Shown: positions 27,559 to 39,149 of the stretch, in pieces
Numbering within the stretch: the stretch's first letter is position 1
Layout: each line of letters begins with the position of its first letter
Origin: Myxococcales bacterium
GTDB lineage: Bacteria > Myxococcota_A > Polyangia > Haliangiales > Haliangiaceae
Reading direction: 5' to 3'
Assembly: GCA_947483555.1 (NCBI GenBank)
Contig: CANKMW010000012.1
Span: 62,001-126,000, forward strand
DNA length: 64,000 nt
The notes under the pieces: generated by a model
Told to the model about the DNA's origin: nothing
The model's input: only the letters and a program-made list of their open reading frames with translations
Databases searched by the model: none
Translations under genes and position numbers: made by a program

Positions 27559-27653
27559 GAGTTCCCCCTCCCGACATCGTACCGGACCCGAGCGATCCGT
27601 GTCACACGCTCACCGCCCCGATCAGCGGTCCGGAGCCATGGGTGATGTCGGAT

Positions 27654-28811
27654 TCAACCGCCCGATTCCGCCCGCCGCAGGGTGAGGACGAGGTCGGGGC
27701 CGGCGAACCCGACCGCCTGGATCACGAGCCGGTGGGCATCGGCGAGCCGCGCCACTTCGTCGCCGCCGACCCAGGACGGACCACCACGCCGTCCGCCCAG
27801 GACGCGGGGCGCCACGTGAAGGACGACCTCGTCGGCGAGCCCGGCGATGAGGAACCCGGCGTGCACCTCGCCGCCGCCCTCGACCAGCACCGAGGTGATG
27901 CCGTCGGCCGCCAGCGCCCGGCCCAGCGCCGCCAGCTCGACGCCGCGCGGCCCGGCCGGCAAGGCCAGGATGCTGGCGCCGGCCCGCTCCAGCCGCCGCC
28001 GCCGCGCCAGCGGCGCGCCGACCAGCCCGGCGACGATCACGCGCGCCGTGCGGCCGGTGACCACGGCGGCGTCCGGCGGCGTGCGAAGCCGACTGTCGAC
28101 GACGATGCGGACCGGGTCGCCACCACCGGCGGCACCGCGCCCGCCGCTCGCCCGCACCGTGAGCCGCGGATCGTCGGCCAGCACGGTCCCCACGCCGACC
28201 AGGACCGCGTCGTGGGCAGCGCGCAGCGCATGGCCGGCGGCGCGCGCCTGGGGTCCGGTGATCCATCGCGACTCACCCGCCGCGGTCGCGATGCGGCCGT
28301 CGAGCGTCATCGCCGCCTTCAGCGTGAACCACGGTCGGCCGTGCCGGGCCCAGGTGAAGAAGCCCCGGTTGAGCTCCTCGCACGCCGGCGCCAGCACGCC
28401 GCGGGTCACCGCGATGCCCGCCCGCGCGATGCGGCGCCCGCCGCCGCCATGACCGCGGATCGGATCCATGGCGCCGATCACCACCCGCCGGACGCCGGCC
28501 GCGATCACCGCCGGCGCACACGGCGGCGTGCGGCCGTGGTGGTCGCAGGGCTCGAGGTTGACGTACATCGTGGCACCGCGGGCCCGGCCACCGATCGCCG
28601 CCAGCGCGTCGGCCTCGCCGTGCGCCGTGCCCGGGCCGCGGTGCCAGCCCTCGGCCAGCACCTCGCCGCGCGCCGACACGACCACGCACCCGACCCGCGG
28701 ATTGGGCGAGGTCCGGCCGCCCCGCGCCGCCAGCTCGAGGCAGTGCGCCATCCACCGCGCGTCGAGCAGGTCGCGGTCCCGGGTCGCGCGCGCGCTACGC
28801 GCCGCTGGCAT
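27654..28811 (-). CDS. ribD: Bifunctional riboflavin deaminase/reductase
   Basis: The 385-aa protein has an N-terminal cytidine-deaminase-like domain with HGEADAL (about 69-75) and [15 protein letters not shown] (about 92-106), giving the zinc His and two Cys. The C-terminal reductase domain has [55 protein letters not shown] and [14 protein letters not shown]. It carries out steps 2 and 3 of riboflavin synthesis. It overlaps nrdR by 17 bases. Downstream, where ribE is expected, lies a 4.1-kb insert, so it is cut off from the rest of the pathway genes. Confidence 0.95.
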   Translation of the reverse strand: MPAARSARATRDRDLLDARWMAHCLELAARGGRTSPNPRVGCVVVSARGEVLAEGWHRGPGTAHGEADALAAIGGRARGATMYVNLEPCDHHGRTPPCAPAVIAAGVRRVVIGAMDPIRGHGGGGRRIARAGIAVTRGVLAPACEELNRGFFTWARHGRPWFTLKAAMTLDGRIATAAGESRWITGPQARAAGHALRAAHDAVLVGVGTVLADDPRLTVRASGGRGAAGGGDPVRIVVDSRLRTPPDAAVVTGRTARVIVAGLVGAPLARRRRLERAGASILALPAGPRGVELAALGRALAADGITSVLVEGGGEVHAGFLIAGLADEVVLHVAPRVLGGRRGGPSWVGGDEVARLADAHRLVIQAVGFAGPDLVLTLRRAESGG

Positions 28812-29262
28812 CGGCCTTCTTCAGCGCCCGCAGCTCTCGTGCAAACTCGTCGACGTCACCGAAGTCGCGATAGATCGAAGCGAAGCGGACATAGGCGACG
28901 GTGTCGAGGGCCCGCAGGCGCGGCAGCACGCGCTCGCCGATGTCCCGCGAGGCGATCTCGTCGACCCCGAGCTCGCCGACCTCTCGCTCGACCGCCTCGG
29001 CGATCTGGCGCACCTGCTCGGGCGTCACCGGCCGCTTGATGACCGCGAACGAGATGCCGCGCTCGATCTTGTGGACGTCGAACGGCTCGCGGCGGCTGTC
29101 GTTCTTGACCACCACCGGCATGGCCTCGTCGACGCGCTCGTAGGTGGTGAAGCGGCGTTCGCAGCGCAGACACTCGCGCCGGCGGCGGATCTCGCGACCA
29201 TCCTTGGACGTCCGCGAGTCGTTGACCTTGTCCTCGTCCTCGCCACAGAACGGGCAGCGCAT
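28795..29262 (-). CDS. nrdR: Transcriptional repressor NrdR
   Basis: 155 aa, normal length. Zinc-ribbon MRCPFCG (Cys3, Cys6) with [13 protein letters not shown] (Cys31, Cys34), then the ATP-cone ([21 protein letters not shown]) at about 48-135 and [10 protein letters not shown]. NrdR represses ribonucleotide reductase genes according to nucleotide state. It lies between rpiB (9 bases upstream) and ribD (17-base overlap). Confidence 0.96.
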   Translation of the reverse strand: MRCPFCGEDEDKVNDSRTSKDGREIRRRRECLRCERRFTTYERVDEAMPVVVKNDSRREPFDVHKIERGISFAVIKRPVTPEQVRQIAEAVEREVGELGVDEIASRDIGERVLPRLRALDTVAYVRFASIYRDFGDVDEFARELRALKKADASGA

Positions 29263-29271
29263 GAGCGGGGC

Positions 29272-29727
29272 CTAGGCTCCCCGCGCGGCGTCGTCGAGGG
29301 TGTTGAGCTTGGCGACCCGGCGGGCATGCCGACCACCTTCGAACCCGGTGTCGCGGAACGCGCGCACGCACGCCTCGGCGACCCCGGCACCGATGACCCG
29401 GGCGCCGATCGCGATCACGTTGGCGTCGTTGTGGGCGCGGGCGGCGGTGGCGGTGAACGCTTCGGTGCACAGCGCGCAGCGCACGCCCGGCACCTTGTTG
29501 GCGGCGATGCTGATGCCGACCCCGGTGCCGCAGATGATCAAGCCCAGCGCCGGGTTGCGCGCCGACGCCACCGCGCGACCGACGGCGGCCCCGAAGTCCG
29601 GGTAGTCGACCGTGGCCTCGCCTTCGGTGCCGAGATCGTTGACCTCGTCGCCGAGCGAGCGCAGGACCTCGACCAGGTGTCGCTTGAGCGCGAAGCCGGC
29701 GTGGTCGCTGCCGGCGTACCAGCGCAT
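29272..29727 (-). CDS. rpiB: Ribose-5-phosphate isomerase B
   Basis: Start ATG 29727 (one base after the fabF stop) gives 151 aa. RpiB/LacAB motifs: [45 protein letters not shown] and [17 protein letters not shown]. The Cys in CGTG is the usual catalytic base. It interconverts ribose-5-phosphate and ribulose-5-phosphate, the latter being the RibB substrate, so it fits beside riboflavin genes. Confidence 0.95.
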   Translation of the reverse strand: MRWYAGSDHAGFALKRHLVEVLRSLGDEVNDLGTEGEATVDYPDFGAAVGRAVASARNPALGLIICGTGVGISIAANKVPGVRCALCTEAFTATAARAHNDANVIAIGARVIGAGVAEACVRAFRDTGFEGGRHARRVAKLNTLDDAARGA

Positions 29728-29728
29728 C

Positions 29729-30988
<1,260 letters not shown>

Positions 30989-31015
30989 GAGCTCTCCTTG
31001 GCGCGAGGCCGTTGA

Positions 31016-31255
31016 TCAGGTCGCGTGCGACTTGATGTAGTCGACCGCATCCTTGACGGTCTTGATGCGCTCGGTGTCCTCCTCGGGGATCTCGAGCTTG
31101 AACTCCTGCTCGAGGGCGAGCACGAGCTCGACGACGGCAAGCGAGTCGGCCTTGAGATCGTCGACGAAGGACGCCTCCGGGCGAATCTGCTCGGGGGAGA
31201 CCTCGAGCTGCTGGCAGATGATCTCCTTGACCTTCGCTTCGATCGTGTCGGACAT
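31016..31255 (-). CDS. acpP: Acyl carrier protein
   Basis: 79 aa, strongly acidic. The phosphopantetheine Ser38 is in the motif [11 protein letters not shown]-terminal [15 protein letters not shown] and the C-terminal helix [19 protein letters not shown] are typical. It carries acyl intermediates for FabD, FabG and FabF encoded beside it. Confidence 0.97.
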   Translation of the reverse strand: MSDTIEAKVKEIICQQLEVSPEQIRPEASFVDDLKADSLAVVELVLALEQEFKLEIPEEDTERIKTVKDAVDYIKSHAT

Positions 31256-31330
31256 GGGACGGTTCCTTTCGGTCTACGTGCGGGCGCTTGGCCCCGGGCT
31301 CAGGACAGGCTCTTAGTACGAAAGCCTCGC

Positions 31331-32095
31331 CTACATCAACAATCCACCGTTGACGCGCAGCACCTGACCGGTGACATACGCGGCTTCCGGTCCGGCCAGG
31401 AAGGCCACGGCGTGGGCGACGTCGTCGGCCACGCCGATGCGGGCCAGCGGGATCTGTTCGATCAGCTTGCCGCGCGCGGCCTCGGGCAAGTGCTCGGCGG
31501 TCATGTCGGTCTCGATGAAGCCGGGCGACACCGCGTTGACGGTAACGCCGCGCGACGCCAGCTCCTTGGCCAGCGACTGGGTCAGGCCGATCAGGCCGGC
31601 CTTCGACGCCGCGTACGCGACCTGGCCGCCGTTGCCCATCTCGCCGACCACCGAGGTGATGTTGACGATGCGGCCGCGGTCCTTGGCGCGCAGCAGCAGC
31701 GAGGCCGCCGCCCGGGCGCAGTGGAAGGCGCCGGCCAGGTTGACCTGCATCGTGCGCTGCCACTGATCGTCCTTGTAGCGCAGCAGGAGGCCGTTGATGG
31801 CCACCCCGGCGTTGTTGACCACGATGTCGAGGCCGCCGTGATCCTTGCCGATCTGCTTGATGGCCTCGGTCACCGCCTCGGACGCCGCGACGTCGAACGC
31901 GGCCAGCGCGGCGCTGCCGCCGGCGGCGGTGACCAGCTCGGCGGTCTCGCGGGCGGCGTCCTCGCGCGACGCGTAGTTGATGATCACCTTGGCGCCGCGG
32001 CGAGCCAGCGCCACGCAGATGGCGCGGCCGATGCCGCGCGAGCCGCCGGTGACCAGCGCGACGCGTCCTTCGAGTGCTCGATCGATGATCGCCAT
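31331..32095 (-). CDS. fabG: 3-oxoacyl-ACP reductase
   Basis: 254-aa short-chain dehydrogenase. NADPH motif VTGGSRGIG (about 16-24), NNAG (about 93), catalytic Ser in [10 protein letters not shown], and Tyr-x3-Lys in VAYAASKAG (about 158-162). The C-terminus has the usual GQVLRVNGG. It reduces beta-ketoacyl-ACP. It is separated from acpP by 75 bases, which contain a scrap shared with 61 kb. Confidence 0.96.
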   Translation of the reverse strand: MAIIDRALEGRVALVTGGSRGIGRAICVALARRGAKVIINYASREDAARETAELVTAAGGSAALAAFDVAASEAVTEAIKQIGKDHGGLDIVVNNAGVAINGLLLRYKDDQWQRTMQVNLAGAFHCARAAASLLLRAKDRGRIVNITSVVGEMGNGGQVAYAASKAGLIGLTQSLAKELASRGVTVNAVSPGFIETDMTAEHLPEAARGKLIEQIPLARIGVADDVAHAVAFLAGPEAAYVTGQVLRVNGGLLM

Positions 32096-32113
32096 GGTGG
32101 GTCCGTCGTCGAT

Positions 32114-33052
32114 TCAGGTTGCGGCCGCGGCGGTGAAGCCGTCGACCTCGTGGGGTTCGCCGATGGTCGTGGTGTCGATGGTCTCGGCGATCCGCTTGAC
32201 CAGCCCGCGCAAGACCGAGCCCGCGCCCAGCTCGTACGCGCGGGTGACCCCGGCCTGGGCGAGGGCACGCACCGATTCCTCCCAGCGCACCGGCGCCGTG
32301 ACCTGCTCGACGAGCAGCTGCTTGATCGTGACCGGGTCGGTGGTCGGCTCGGCGGTCACGTTGGCCACCACCGGCACCGCGGGCGCCGACACCGTGACCG
32401 CGGCCAGGGCGGCGGCCAGGCGTTCGGCGGCCGGCGCCATCATCGAACAATGGAACGGAGCGCTGACCTGCAGCCGGACGGCGCGCTTGGCGCCGCTGGC
32501 CTTGGCGGCGGCCACCGCGCGGTCGATGGCGGCGTGGTGGCCCGAGATCACGATCTGCCCGGCACCGTTGAGATTCGCAGGCTCGCACGGCTCGCCCTCG
32601 GCCTGGGCCGCGACGCAGAGCTCGATCACGGCCGCCAGCTCGAGCCCCATCACGGCTGCCATGGCGCCCTCCCCCGCCGCCACCGCGTCCTGCATGAACA
32701 GGCCGCGCTGGTGGGTGAGGCGGACCGCATCGGCGAACGTCAGGGCGCCGGCAGCACACAGCGCGGTCCACTCACCGAGCGAATGGCCGGCGGCGAGGTC
32801 GAAGCGCAGGCCCTTCTCGGCGACCAGGACCCGGAACACCGCCATCGACGTGGTCAGGATCGCCGGCTGGCAGTACTGGGTCAGGGTCAGGTCGTCCTCG
32901 GGCCCCTCGAAGCACAGCGCGCCGAGGGCGAAGCCGAGCGCGTCGTCGGCCTCCTGGTAGGTGCGGCGCGCGATCTCGAAGCGGTGGGCGAGGTCGCGGC
33001 CCATACCGACCCGCTGCGAACCCTGTCCCGGGAACAGGAGGGCGGTCTTCAT
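32114..33052 (-). CDS. fabD: Malonyl-CoA:ACP transacylase
   Basis: Start ATG 33052 gives 312 aa. [13 protein letters not shown] start, nucleophile Ser in AGHSLGEW (about 91-97), Arg in LTHQRG, His in SAPFHCSMM (about 199) and NVTAEP. It loads malonyl groups on AcpP. It follows plsX directly; the usual fabH between plsX and fabD is missing. Confidence 0.96.
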   Translation of the reverse strand: MKTALLFPGQGSQRVGMGRDLAHRFEIARRTYQEADDALGFALGALCFEGPEDDLTLTQYCQPAILTTSMAVFRVLVAEKGLRFDLAAGHSLGEWTALCAAGALTFADAVRLTHQRGLFMQDAVAAGEGAMAAVMGLELAAVIELCVAAQAEGEPCEPANLNGAGQIVISGHHAAIDRAVAAAKASGAKRAVRLQVSAPFHCSMMAPAAERLAAALAAVTVSAPAVPVVANVTAEPTTDPVTIKQLLVEQVTAPVRWEESVRALAQAGVTRAYELGAGSVLRGLVKRIAETIDTTTIGEPHEVDGFTAAAAT

Positions 33053-33111
33053 CGCCCGGTGTCTTGGCACAGAGCCGTCGCCGAGGAAAGCGGCCACATG
33101 CGCGAAAATCC

Positions 33112-34194
<1,083 letters not shown>

Positions 34195-34235
34195 GCGCCC
34201 GAGTCACAGCATGAGTCAGTACACGTCAGGTCGCG

Positions 34236-34442
34236 TCACTCGGCGGCGTCGGCGGTCTTCACCTTGATGACCGCCTTGCCGTCGTAGAAACCGCACGCCA
34301 TGCACACGCGGTGCGGGATGCGGGGGCCGCTGCAGTTGGGGCACGCCTGGACCAGGGGACGGTTCTCGCCTGACTTGCGCATCCAGGCCGAACGCTGATG
34401 ACCGGTGCGGGCGGGCCCGCGACGACGCTTCTGAAGTGCCAT
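34236..34442 (-). CDS. rpmF: 50S ribosomal protein bL32
   Basis: 68 aa. A basic N-terminus (MALQKRRRGPARTGHQRSAW) is followed by a zinc-ribbon CPNCSGPRIPHRVCMACG (Cys34, 37, 47, 50) and GFYDGKAVIKVK. This is the zinc-binding form of bL32. Placed between DUF177 and plsX as in most bacteria. Confidence 0.97.
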   Translation of the reverse strand: MALQKRRRGPARTGHQRSAWMRKSGENRPLVQACPNCSGPRIPHRVCMACGFYDGKAVIKVKTADAAE

Positions 34443-34484
34443 GGAATCCTCTCTCTCCTCGACTCGTACTCGTTCGCGGTTCTC

Positions 34485-35084
34485 TTACGACGGAAGCTTC
34501 AGGCCCTGCAGGGCCACGAAGCGGGGATCGATCGGTTTCTCGCACACGCACGGCGTGTGGTTGCGGTCGGAGCCGCACTGCGGACACAGGCCGAGGCAGT
34601 CCTCGCGGCACAGCGGCGCGAACGGGACCGCGAGCACGAACTGCTCGCGCACCAGCGGCTCGAGATCGACGGTCTCGCCGTCGTGCGGGTAGACGTCGAG
34701 ATCGTCCTGCGCCAGCTCGAGCTCTTCATCGGTGGGCGCGACGTCGTCGGCCGGCATCGCGTGCGCCGGCACGTAGGTGACGCGCACCGGCTCGTCGAAC
34801 CGCACCGCGACCGGGCTGACGCAGCGGCTGCACGCCACCGTGATCGCGCCGGTCACCGAGCCCTGGGCGTAGACGTTCTCGCCGGCCTCGGTCAGCTCGA
34901 GCTCGGCGGTGCCGCCGTCGCCACCGGTGACATCGTCGCCGTCGAGCGCGTCGCGCAGCGGCAGCCCCTTGACGGCCTCGGCGACGAACGCCGAGCTGAC
35001 CTCGATGCGCCGCGACGCCGGCAGCTCGCGCATCGCGACCTTGAACGGGTTGTTGGCGTGGGGGTTCTTGATGTGGGGACGCAC
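34485..35084 (-). CDS. DUF177 (YceD-like) protein
   Basis: GTG 35084 is chosen as start: GAGG lies 5 bases upstream and the predicted promoter start point about 14 bases upstream; an ATG at 35033 would cut off the first strand (FKVAMREL). 199 aa. DUF177 signature: VACSRCVSPVAVRF with DEPVRVTYV, an acidic middle (DEELELAQDDLDVYPHDGETVDLEPLVREQFVLAVP), then a Cys-rich end APLCREDCLGLCPQCGSDRN. The family is linked to 23S rRNA and ribosome accumulation. First gene of the ribosome-lipid-riboflavin operon. Confidence 0.93.
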   Translation of the reverse strand: MRPHIKNPHANNPFKVAMRELPASRRIEVSSAFVAEAVKGLPLRDALDGDDVTGGDGGTAELELTEAGENVYAQGSVTGAITVACSRCVSPVAVRFDEPVRVTYVPAHAMPADDVAPTDEELELAQDDLDVYPHDGETVDLEPLVREQFVLAVPFAPLCREDCLGLCPQCGSDRNHTPCVCEKPIDPRFVALQGLKLPS

Positions 35085-35104
35085 GGCAGCCTCGGGAGGC
35101 GCGC

Positions 35105-35132
35105 AGTATATGGGTCGGACTCCCGCTGTCAA
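35105..35132 (-). promoter_or_regulatory. Consensus sigma-70-type promoter of the DUF177-rpmF-plsX-fab operon
   Basis: On the minus strand TTGACA (35127-35132) and TATACT (35105-35110) are separated by 16 bases. Transcription should start near 35098, giving a leader of about 14 bases to the GTG at 35084. It is the clearest housekeeping promoter in the window. Confidence 0.8.
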
Positions 35133-35172
35133 GGCTGTTCCCGCGAAGGAAACCGCGTGGTTAGATGCGCCG

Positions 35173-36810
35173 ATGTCGTTCGCTCGCCTCGCCGCCCTCG
35201 CCGCCTCGGTCACCCTTGCCGGCTGCGGCGGCGACGACCCGCCGGCGCCCATCAGCTACGGCGCGATGGGACCGCTGGTCGGCGACGTGGGGCGGACCGG
35301 CTGGCGCTTCGGCGCGGCGTCGGCGGCGACCCAGATCGAGGAGTTCGCGCCGGCCAGCGACTGGGCGGTGTGGAGCCGGCGCCAGGCCGACGGCGGGCTC
35401 GGCCGCGGCAAGGCCTTCGTCGGTGAGGCGTCGCGCGGCTACTCGAAGGCGATCGACGACGTGCAGCTGCTGGTCGACGCCAACCTCGACACCTACCGCT
35501 TCAGCGTCGAGTGGGCGCGGCTCGAGCCGGTGCGCGACCAGTGGGACGAGGCCGCGTTCGCGCACTACGGCGCGCTGCTCGACGCGCTGCGCGCCCGCGG
35601 CATCCGGCCCATGATCACCGTCCACCACTTCTCCAACCCGGTGTGGATCGCCGATCCCCGCGACGCCTCCTGCCAGCAGAACCCGACCCCGGGCGCGCCC
35701 ACCGACACCAACCTGTGCGGCCTGGGCTCGCCGGGCGGCACCCAGATCGTCGACGAGATGGCCGAGCTGGCCGGCGAGCTGGCGCGGCGCTACGGCGATC
35801 GCGTCGACGAGTGGGCGACGCTCAACGAGCCGGTCAACTACCTCATCTTCGCCTACGGCCTCGGTCAGTTCCCGCCCGGCCGCGTGCTGATCACGTCGTT
35901 GCTCACCGACTTCGTGCCGGTGGTCCGCGACTACCTCGCCGCCCACGCCGCGATGTACGACGCCATCAAGGCGGCCGACACCAGCGACGCCGACGGCGAT
36001 GGCGTGGCGGCGGCGGTCGGCCTCACGCTCTCGGTGGGCAACTGGCAGCCCGCGGGTGGCAACCACCCGTCGACGGACCCGCTCGACGTCGCGGCGCGCG
36101 ACCGCTGGGCGTACCTGTTCCACTACCTGGTGACCGACGCGTTCGTCCGCGGCACGTTCGACCCCCAGCTCGATGGCAGCGGCGACGAGGCTCACCCCGA
36201 GTGGCTGGGCAAGCTCGAGTGGCTGGGCCTGCAGTACTATTTTCGCGCCGGGGTCACCGGCCAGGCCGGCGCGGTGCCGGTCTTGAACCTGACGCCGTGC
36301 TTCGGTCCGCTCGATCTCGGCTCGTGCCTGCCGGCGCTCGACCCGACGACGTGCGTGCCGGCGATGGGCTACGAGTTCCACGCCGCCGGGCTGTACACGG
36401 TCTTGAAGGACTTCGGCGCCCGCTATCCCGGCCTGCCGATGGTGATCACCGAGGCCGGCATCGCGACCGAGGACGGCAAGCGGCGGGCCGAGAACGTGGT
36501 CCGCCTGCTCGAGCAGATCGAGCGGGCGCGCGCCGAGGGTGTCGACGTGCGCGGCTACTATCACTGGAGCCTGTTCGACAACTTCGAGTGGGTCGAGGGC
36601 TTCGGACCACGCTTCGGGCTGTACCGGGTCGACTACACCACGTACGCGCGCACCGCGACCGAGGGCGCGACGGTGCTCGGCGACATCGCGGCGGCGCGCA
36701 CGCTCACGACGGCGATCCGCCAGGCCCATGGCGGCGATGGGCCGATGACGCTGGAGCCTGGGTTCCCGGGCGACGTCGCGATCTGCGCCTACTTGTTTCA
36801 GAGCGAGTGA
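35173..36810 (+). CDS. Glycoside hydrolase family 1 (beta-glucosidase-like) lipoprotein
   Basis: ATG 35173 gives 545 aa with signal and lipobox LAGC (Cys about 18). A GH1 TIM barrel follows: FGAASAATQIE, NLDTYRFSVEWARLEP, MITVHHFSNPVWI, acid/base Glu219 in TLNEPVN, nucleophile Glu427 in VITEAG, and YYHWSLFDNFEWVEGFGPRFGLYRVDY. It should hydrolyse beta-linked gluco- or galacto-oligosaccharides at the cell surface. It is divergent from the DUF177 operon; 88 bp separate the starts. Confidence 0.93.
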   Translation: MSFARLAALAASVTLAGCGGDDPPAPISYGAMGPLVGDVGRTGWRFGAASAATQIEEFAPASDWAVWSRRQADGGLGRGKAFVGEASRGYSKAIDDVQLLVDANLDTYRFSVEWARLEPVRDQWDEAAFAHYGALLDALRARGIRPMITVHHFSNPVWIADPRDASCQQNPTPGAPTDTNLCGLGSPGGTQIVDEMAELAGELARRYGDRVDEWATLNEPVNYLIFAYGLGQFPPGRVLITSLLTDFVPVVRDYLAAHAAMYDAIKAADTSDADGDGVAAAVGLTLSVGNWQPAGGNHPSTDPLDVAARDRWAYLFHYLVTDAFVRGTFDPQLDGSGDEAHPEWLGKLEWLGLQYYFRAGVTGQAGAVPVLNLTPCFGPLDLGSCLPALDPTTCVPAMGYEFHAAGLYTVLKDFGARYPGLPMVITEAGIATEDGKRRAENVVRLLEQIERARAEGVDVRGYYHWSLFDNFEWVEGFGPRFGLYRVDYTTYARTATEGATVLGDIAAARTLTTAIRQAHGGDGPMTLEPGFPGDVAICAYLFQSE

Positions 36811-36873
36811 CCACGAATCCGGTCCGGCCGATGCCGCTTGATACCTGGGTCCAGTTCACCTAGGTTGCCCGAC

Positions 36874-38532
36874 ATGTCGCATCGACTGACGGCGCTTCGC
36901 ATCCTGCTGACCGCCGCGGCCCTCGCCGCATGCGGCGACGATGGCGGCAGCACGACGATCGACGGGCGAACGGTGGATGGAGCCATCGATGGCGCCAGCA
37001 GCGACGCGGCGACCGACGCGCCCGACACCGACGCCGCGGCCACCGACGCCGCGGCCACCGACGCCGCGACCGACGCCGCGGCCACCGACGCCGCGACCGA
37101 TGCCGCCGCCACCGACGCCGCGACCGATGCCACCACCGACGCCGCGACGCCGATCGACGCGTCGACCGACGCCGCGCCTGACGCGATGACCGACGCGATG
37201 ACCCCGTTGCCAGGCGACATCTGCACCTCGGCCGAGCTGATCACGCTGCCCGGCGGCGTCGGCACCACGACGGTCAACGCCACCACCCTTGGCTACACCA
37301 ACAACTACCTGCCGGGCGTCTGCGTTCAGGTCAACTCCCCGGGAGCCGACCGGGTCCACGTCATCTCGGTGCCGGCCGGCAATCGCCTGCTGGCCACGGT
37401 CACGCCGACCGCCGGTACGTTCGACCCGTCGATCTTCCTCATCGGCGGCCCGGCCGCATCGTGCGACGCGGTGCCGATGGTCTGCCTCGCCGGTAGCGAC
37501 GGCGGCGGTGATGGCGCCCCCGACGTGGTCGCGTACAACAACAGCGGCGGCGGCGCGGTCGACGTCTTCATCATCATCGACGGCTTCCGCGCCATCGGCA
37601 ACGCGTACTCGCTCGCCGTCACCGTCGGGCCGATCCCGGCCATACCGCCCGGTGATACCTGCCAGCTCGCCGAGCTGGTCACCCTGACCGCCGGCATGGC
37701 GACGGTGGTGGCCACCACCGCCACCGCCGCCGCGTACACCAACAACTACGCGCCGGCGAACGCGTGCACCGGCTTCGCCGAGCCCGGCAACGATCGCGTC
37801 CACATCGTCAACGTGGCGGGCGGGCAGCGCCTCACCGCCACCGTCACGCCGACCTCGGGCACCTTCGACGTCAGCGTCTACATCATCGGCACCCCGGCCA
37901 CGACCTGCGACCTCGACCCGGTCACCTGCCTGGCCGGCAGCGACCAGAACGACATCGGGGCGGCCGAGACCACGATCTACGACAACGCCAGCCTCGGCGC
38001 GGTCGACGTCTTCGTCGTCGTCGACAGCTTCAACAGCGGCGGCGACGGCTACATGCTCGCCGTCACCGTGGCACCACCGCCGGCCGGCGAGTCCTGCAGC
38101 GACCCCGAGCGGATCACGCTCACCGGCGGCACGGCCACCGTCAACGCCACCACGGTCGGCTATCTGGACAGCCACGATCCGTCGAACTACCCACCGGCCA
38201 GCGGCTGCACCAACTACTACACCGACGGCCCCGACCGGCTGCACGTCGTCTCGGTCCCGGCCCTGCAAACCCTCACCGTCGTCCTGACCCCGGCGGCCAA
38301 CTACGACGCTGCCGTCTATCTGATCGCACCACCGGCCGCCAGCTGCAGCGCGGTGCCGGTGGTGTGCCTCGACGGCGAGGATCTGCTCGGCCAGGGCGGG
38401 AACGAGACCGTCACCTACACCAACCCGGGCAACGCCGCGGTCGACGTCTTCGTCGGCATCGACGGCGACGGCTTGCCGGCGGCGGGATCACCGTCGGGTA
38501 CGTACAGCCTCGCGGTGACGACCGCGCCCTGA
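36874..38532 (+). CDS. Lipoprotein with three tandem PPC-like beta-sandwich repeats
   Basis: ATG 36874 gives 552 aa. Signal with lipobox LAAC (Cys about 20), then a roughly 80-residue linker of Thr-Asp-Ala repeats. Three copies of a roughly 130-residue unit follow, each opening with PGDxC or GESC, then xELxTLxGGxxTVxATTxGYTNNY, a Cys, a DRVHVxSVPAG segment, LxATVTPTxGTFDxSxYxIG, xCLAGSD and GAVDVFVxxDG. The pattern is that of bacterial pre-peptidase C-terminal or similar sugar/protein-binding beta sandwiches. No catalytic domain is attached. The likely role is surface adhesion. Confidence 0.8.
   Translation: MSHRLTALRILLTAAALAACGDDGGSTTIDGRTVDGAIDGASSDAATDAPDTDAAATDAAATDAATDAAATDAATDAAATDAATDATTDAATPIDASTDAAPDAMTDAMTPLPGDICTSAELITLPGGVGTTTVNATTLGYTNNYLPGVCVQVNSPGADRVHVISVPAGNRLLATVTPTAGTFDPSIFLIGGPAASCDAVPMVCLAGSDGGGDGAPDVVAYNNSGGGAVDVFIIIDGFRAIGNAYSLAVTVGPIPAIPPGDTCQLAELVTLTAGMATVVATTATAAAYTNNYAPANACTGFAEPGNDRVHIVNVAGGQRLTATVTPTSGTFDVSVYIIGTPATTCDLDPVTCLAGSDQNDIGAAETTIYDNASLGAVDVFVVVDSFNSGGDGYMLAVTVAPPPAGESCSDPERITLTGGTATVNATTVGYLDSHDPSNYPPASGCTNYYTDGPDRLHVVSVPALQTLTVVLTPAANYDAAVYLIAPPAASCSAVPVVCLDGEDLLGQGGNETVTYTNPGNAAVDVFVGIDGDGLPAAGSPSGTYSLAVTTAP
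37023..37148 (+). repeat. Low-complexity GCCACCGACGCCGCG repeat coding for Thr-Asp-Ala runs
   Basis: Tandem copies of a 9- to 15-base unit (core GCSACCGACGCC) encode the linker after the lipid anchor of the 36874 protein. Slippage at such repeats can change linker length. Confidence 0.8.
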
Positions 38533-39149
38533 GAGCCCGTGCAGCTATCGCGTTTCGCGGCGGGCGCGCGCATGCGTGCTGGCGATGGCCGCCGATGAGC
38601 GCCGGCGGACCAGTGGCGGCGACGCTGCCGGCGACGCCGACGACCAAGACGAGCCCCAGTTCGGCACCGCCATCACGGACGGCGCGAGGCTGGCGGCGGT
38701 GCGCGCTGGCGCGGACCCGCGTCCCGTCCTGCGCCACGCTGTGTAGATCGACCAGGTCCTGCTGCATCAGCAAGATGCTTCGGGTCGATGGCCGGGGCGC
38801 CGGCGACCGCGTCGCGCGCCTCGATCGGCTGGAGCCAGACGTCCGGGCACCGGACACTTGCCGTCCGCAAACCGGACGCCATGGCCACGGCGGTGGTCAG
38901 CCTCGGCAACACGGGCAGGTGCCCCGCGGGCTGCGAGCCCGAACCCGTAATCTGATGAGCTCGAGGCCGCTCGGTCGAGCGGCGAGCCCCGGTCTCGCTC
39001 CGTGGCGCCCGCTGCCGGTGCCAGCAGGACGGCTGGGCGGAGCCTCGAGTTGAAGCTTTGCGGGGATGAGTCTCCGATGACGCGCCGCTGCCGCCCGTCA
39101 CGCGGCGAGCTCGTTCTCGGCGATCAGCGATCGGGCACCGACGTTCCGG
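38533..39149. other. 617-bp intergenic region with a broken transposase
   Basis: Between the triple-repeat lipoprotein and the convergent Cys-rich lipoprotein. It contains the IS1182-type remnant at 38702-38840. A short hairpin-forming AGGCCGCTCGGTCGAGCGGC lies near 38966. No intact gene is seen. Confidence 0.5.
38702..38840 (-). pseudogene. Remnant of an IS1182-family transposase with central deletion
   Basis: On the minus strand, from 38840, one frame reads VWLQPIEARDAVAGAPAIDPKHL, like the N-terminal GRPAIDPRLLLALW block of IS1182-type transposases. One frame over, the sequence continues LLMQQDLVDLHSVAQDGTRVRASA, like the later QGLVxLxRVAQDGxRVRASAG block. About 90 intervening residues are gone and the frame is shifted, so the element is dead. 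No terminal repeats recognised. Confidence 0.7.

Noticed and set aside
37023-37148. CRISPR-like array
   Set aside because: The repeats are in-frame Thr-Asp-Ala codons without spacers; a coding low-complexity tract.
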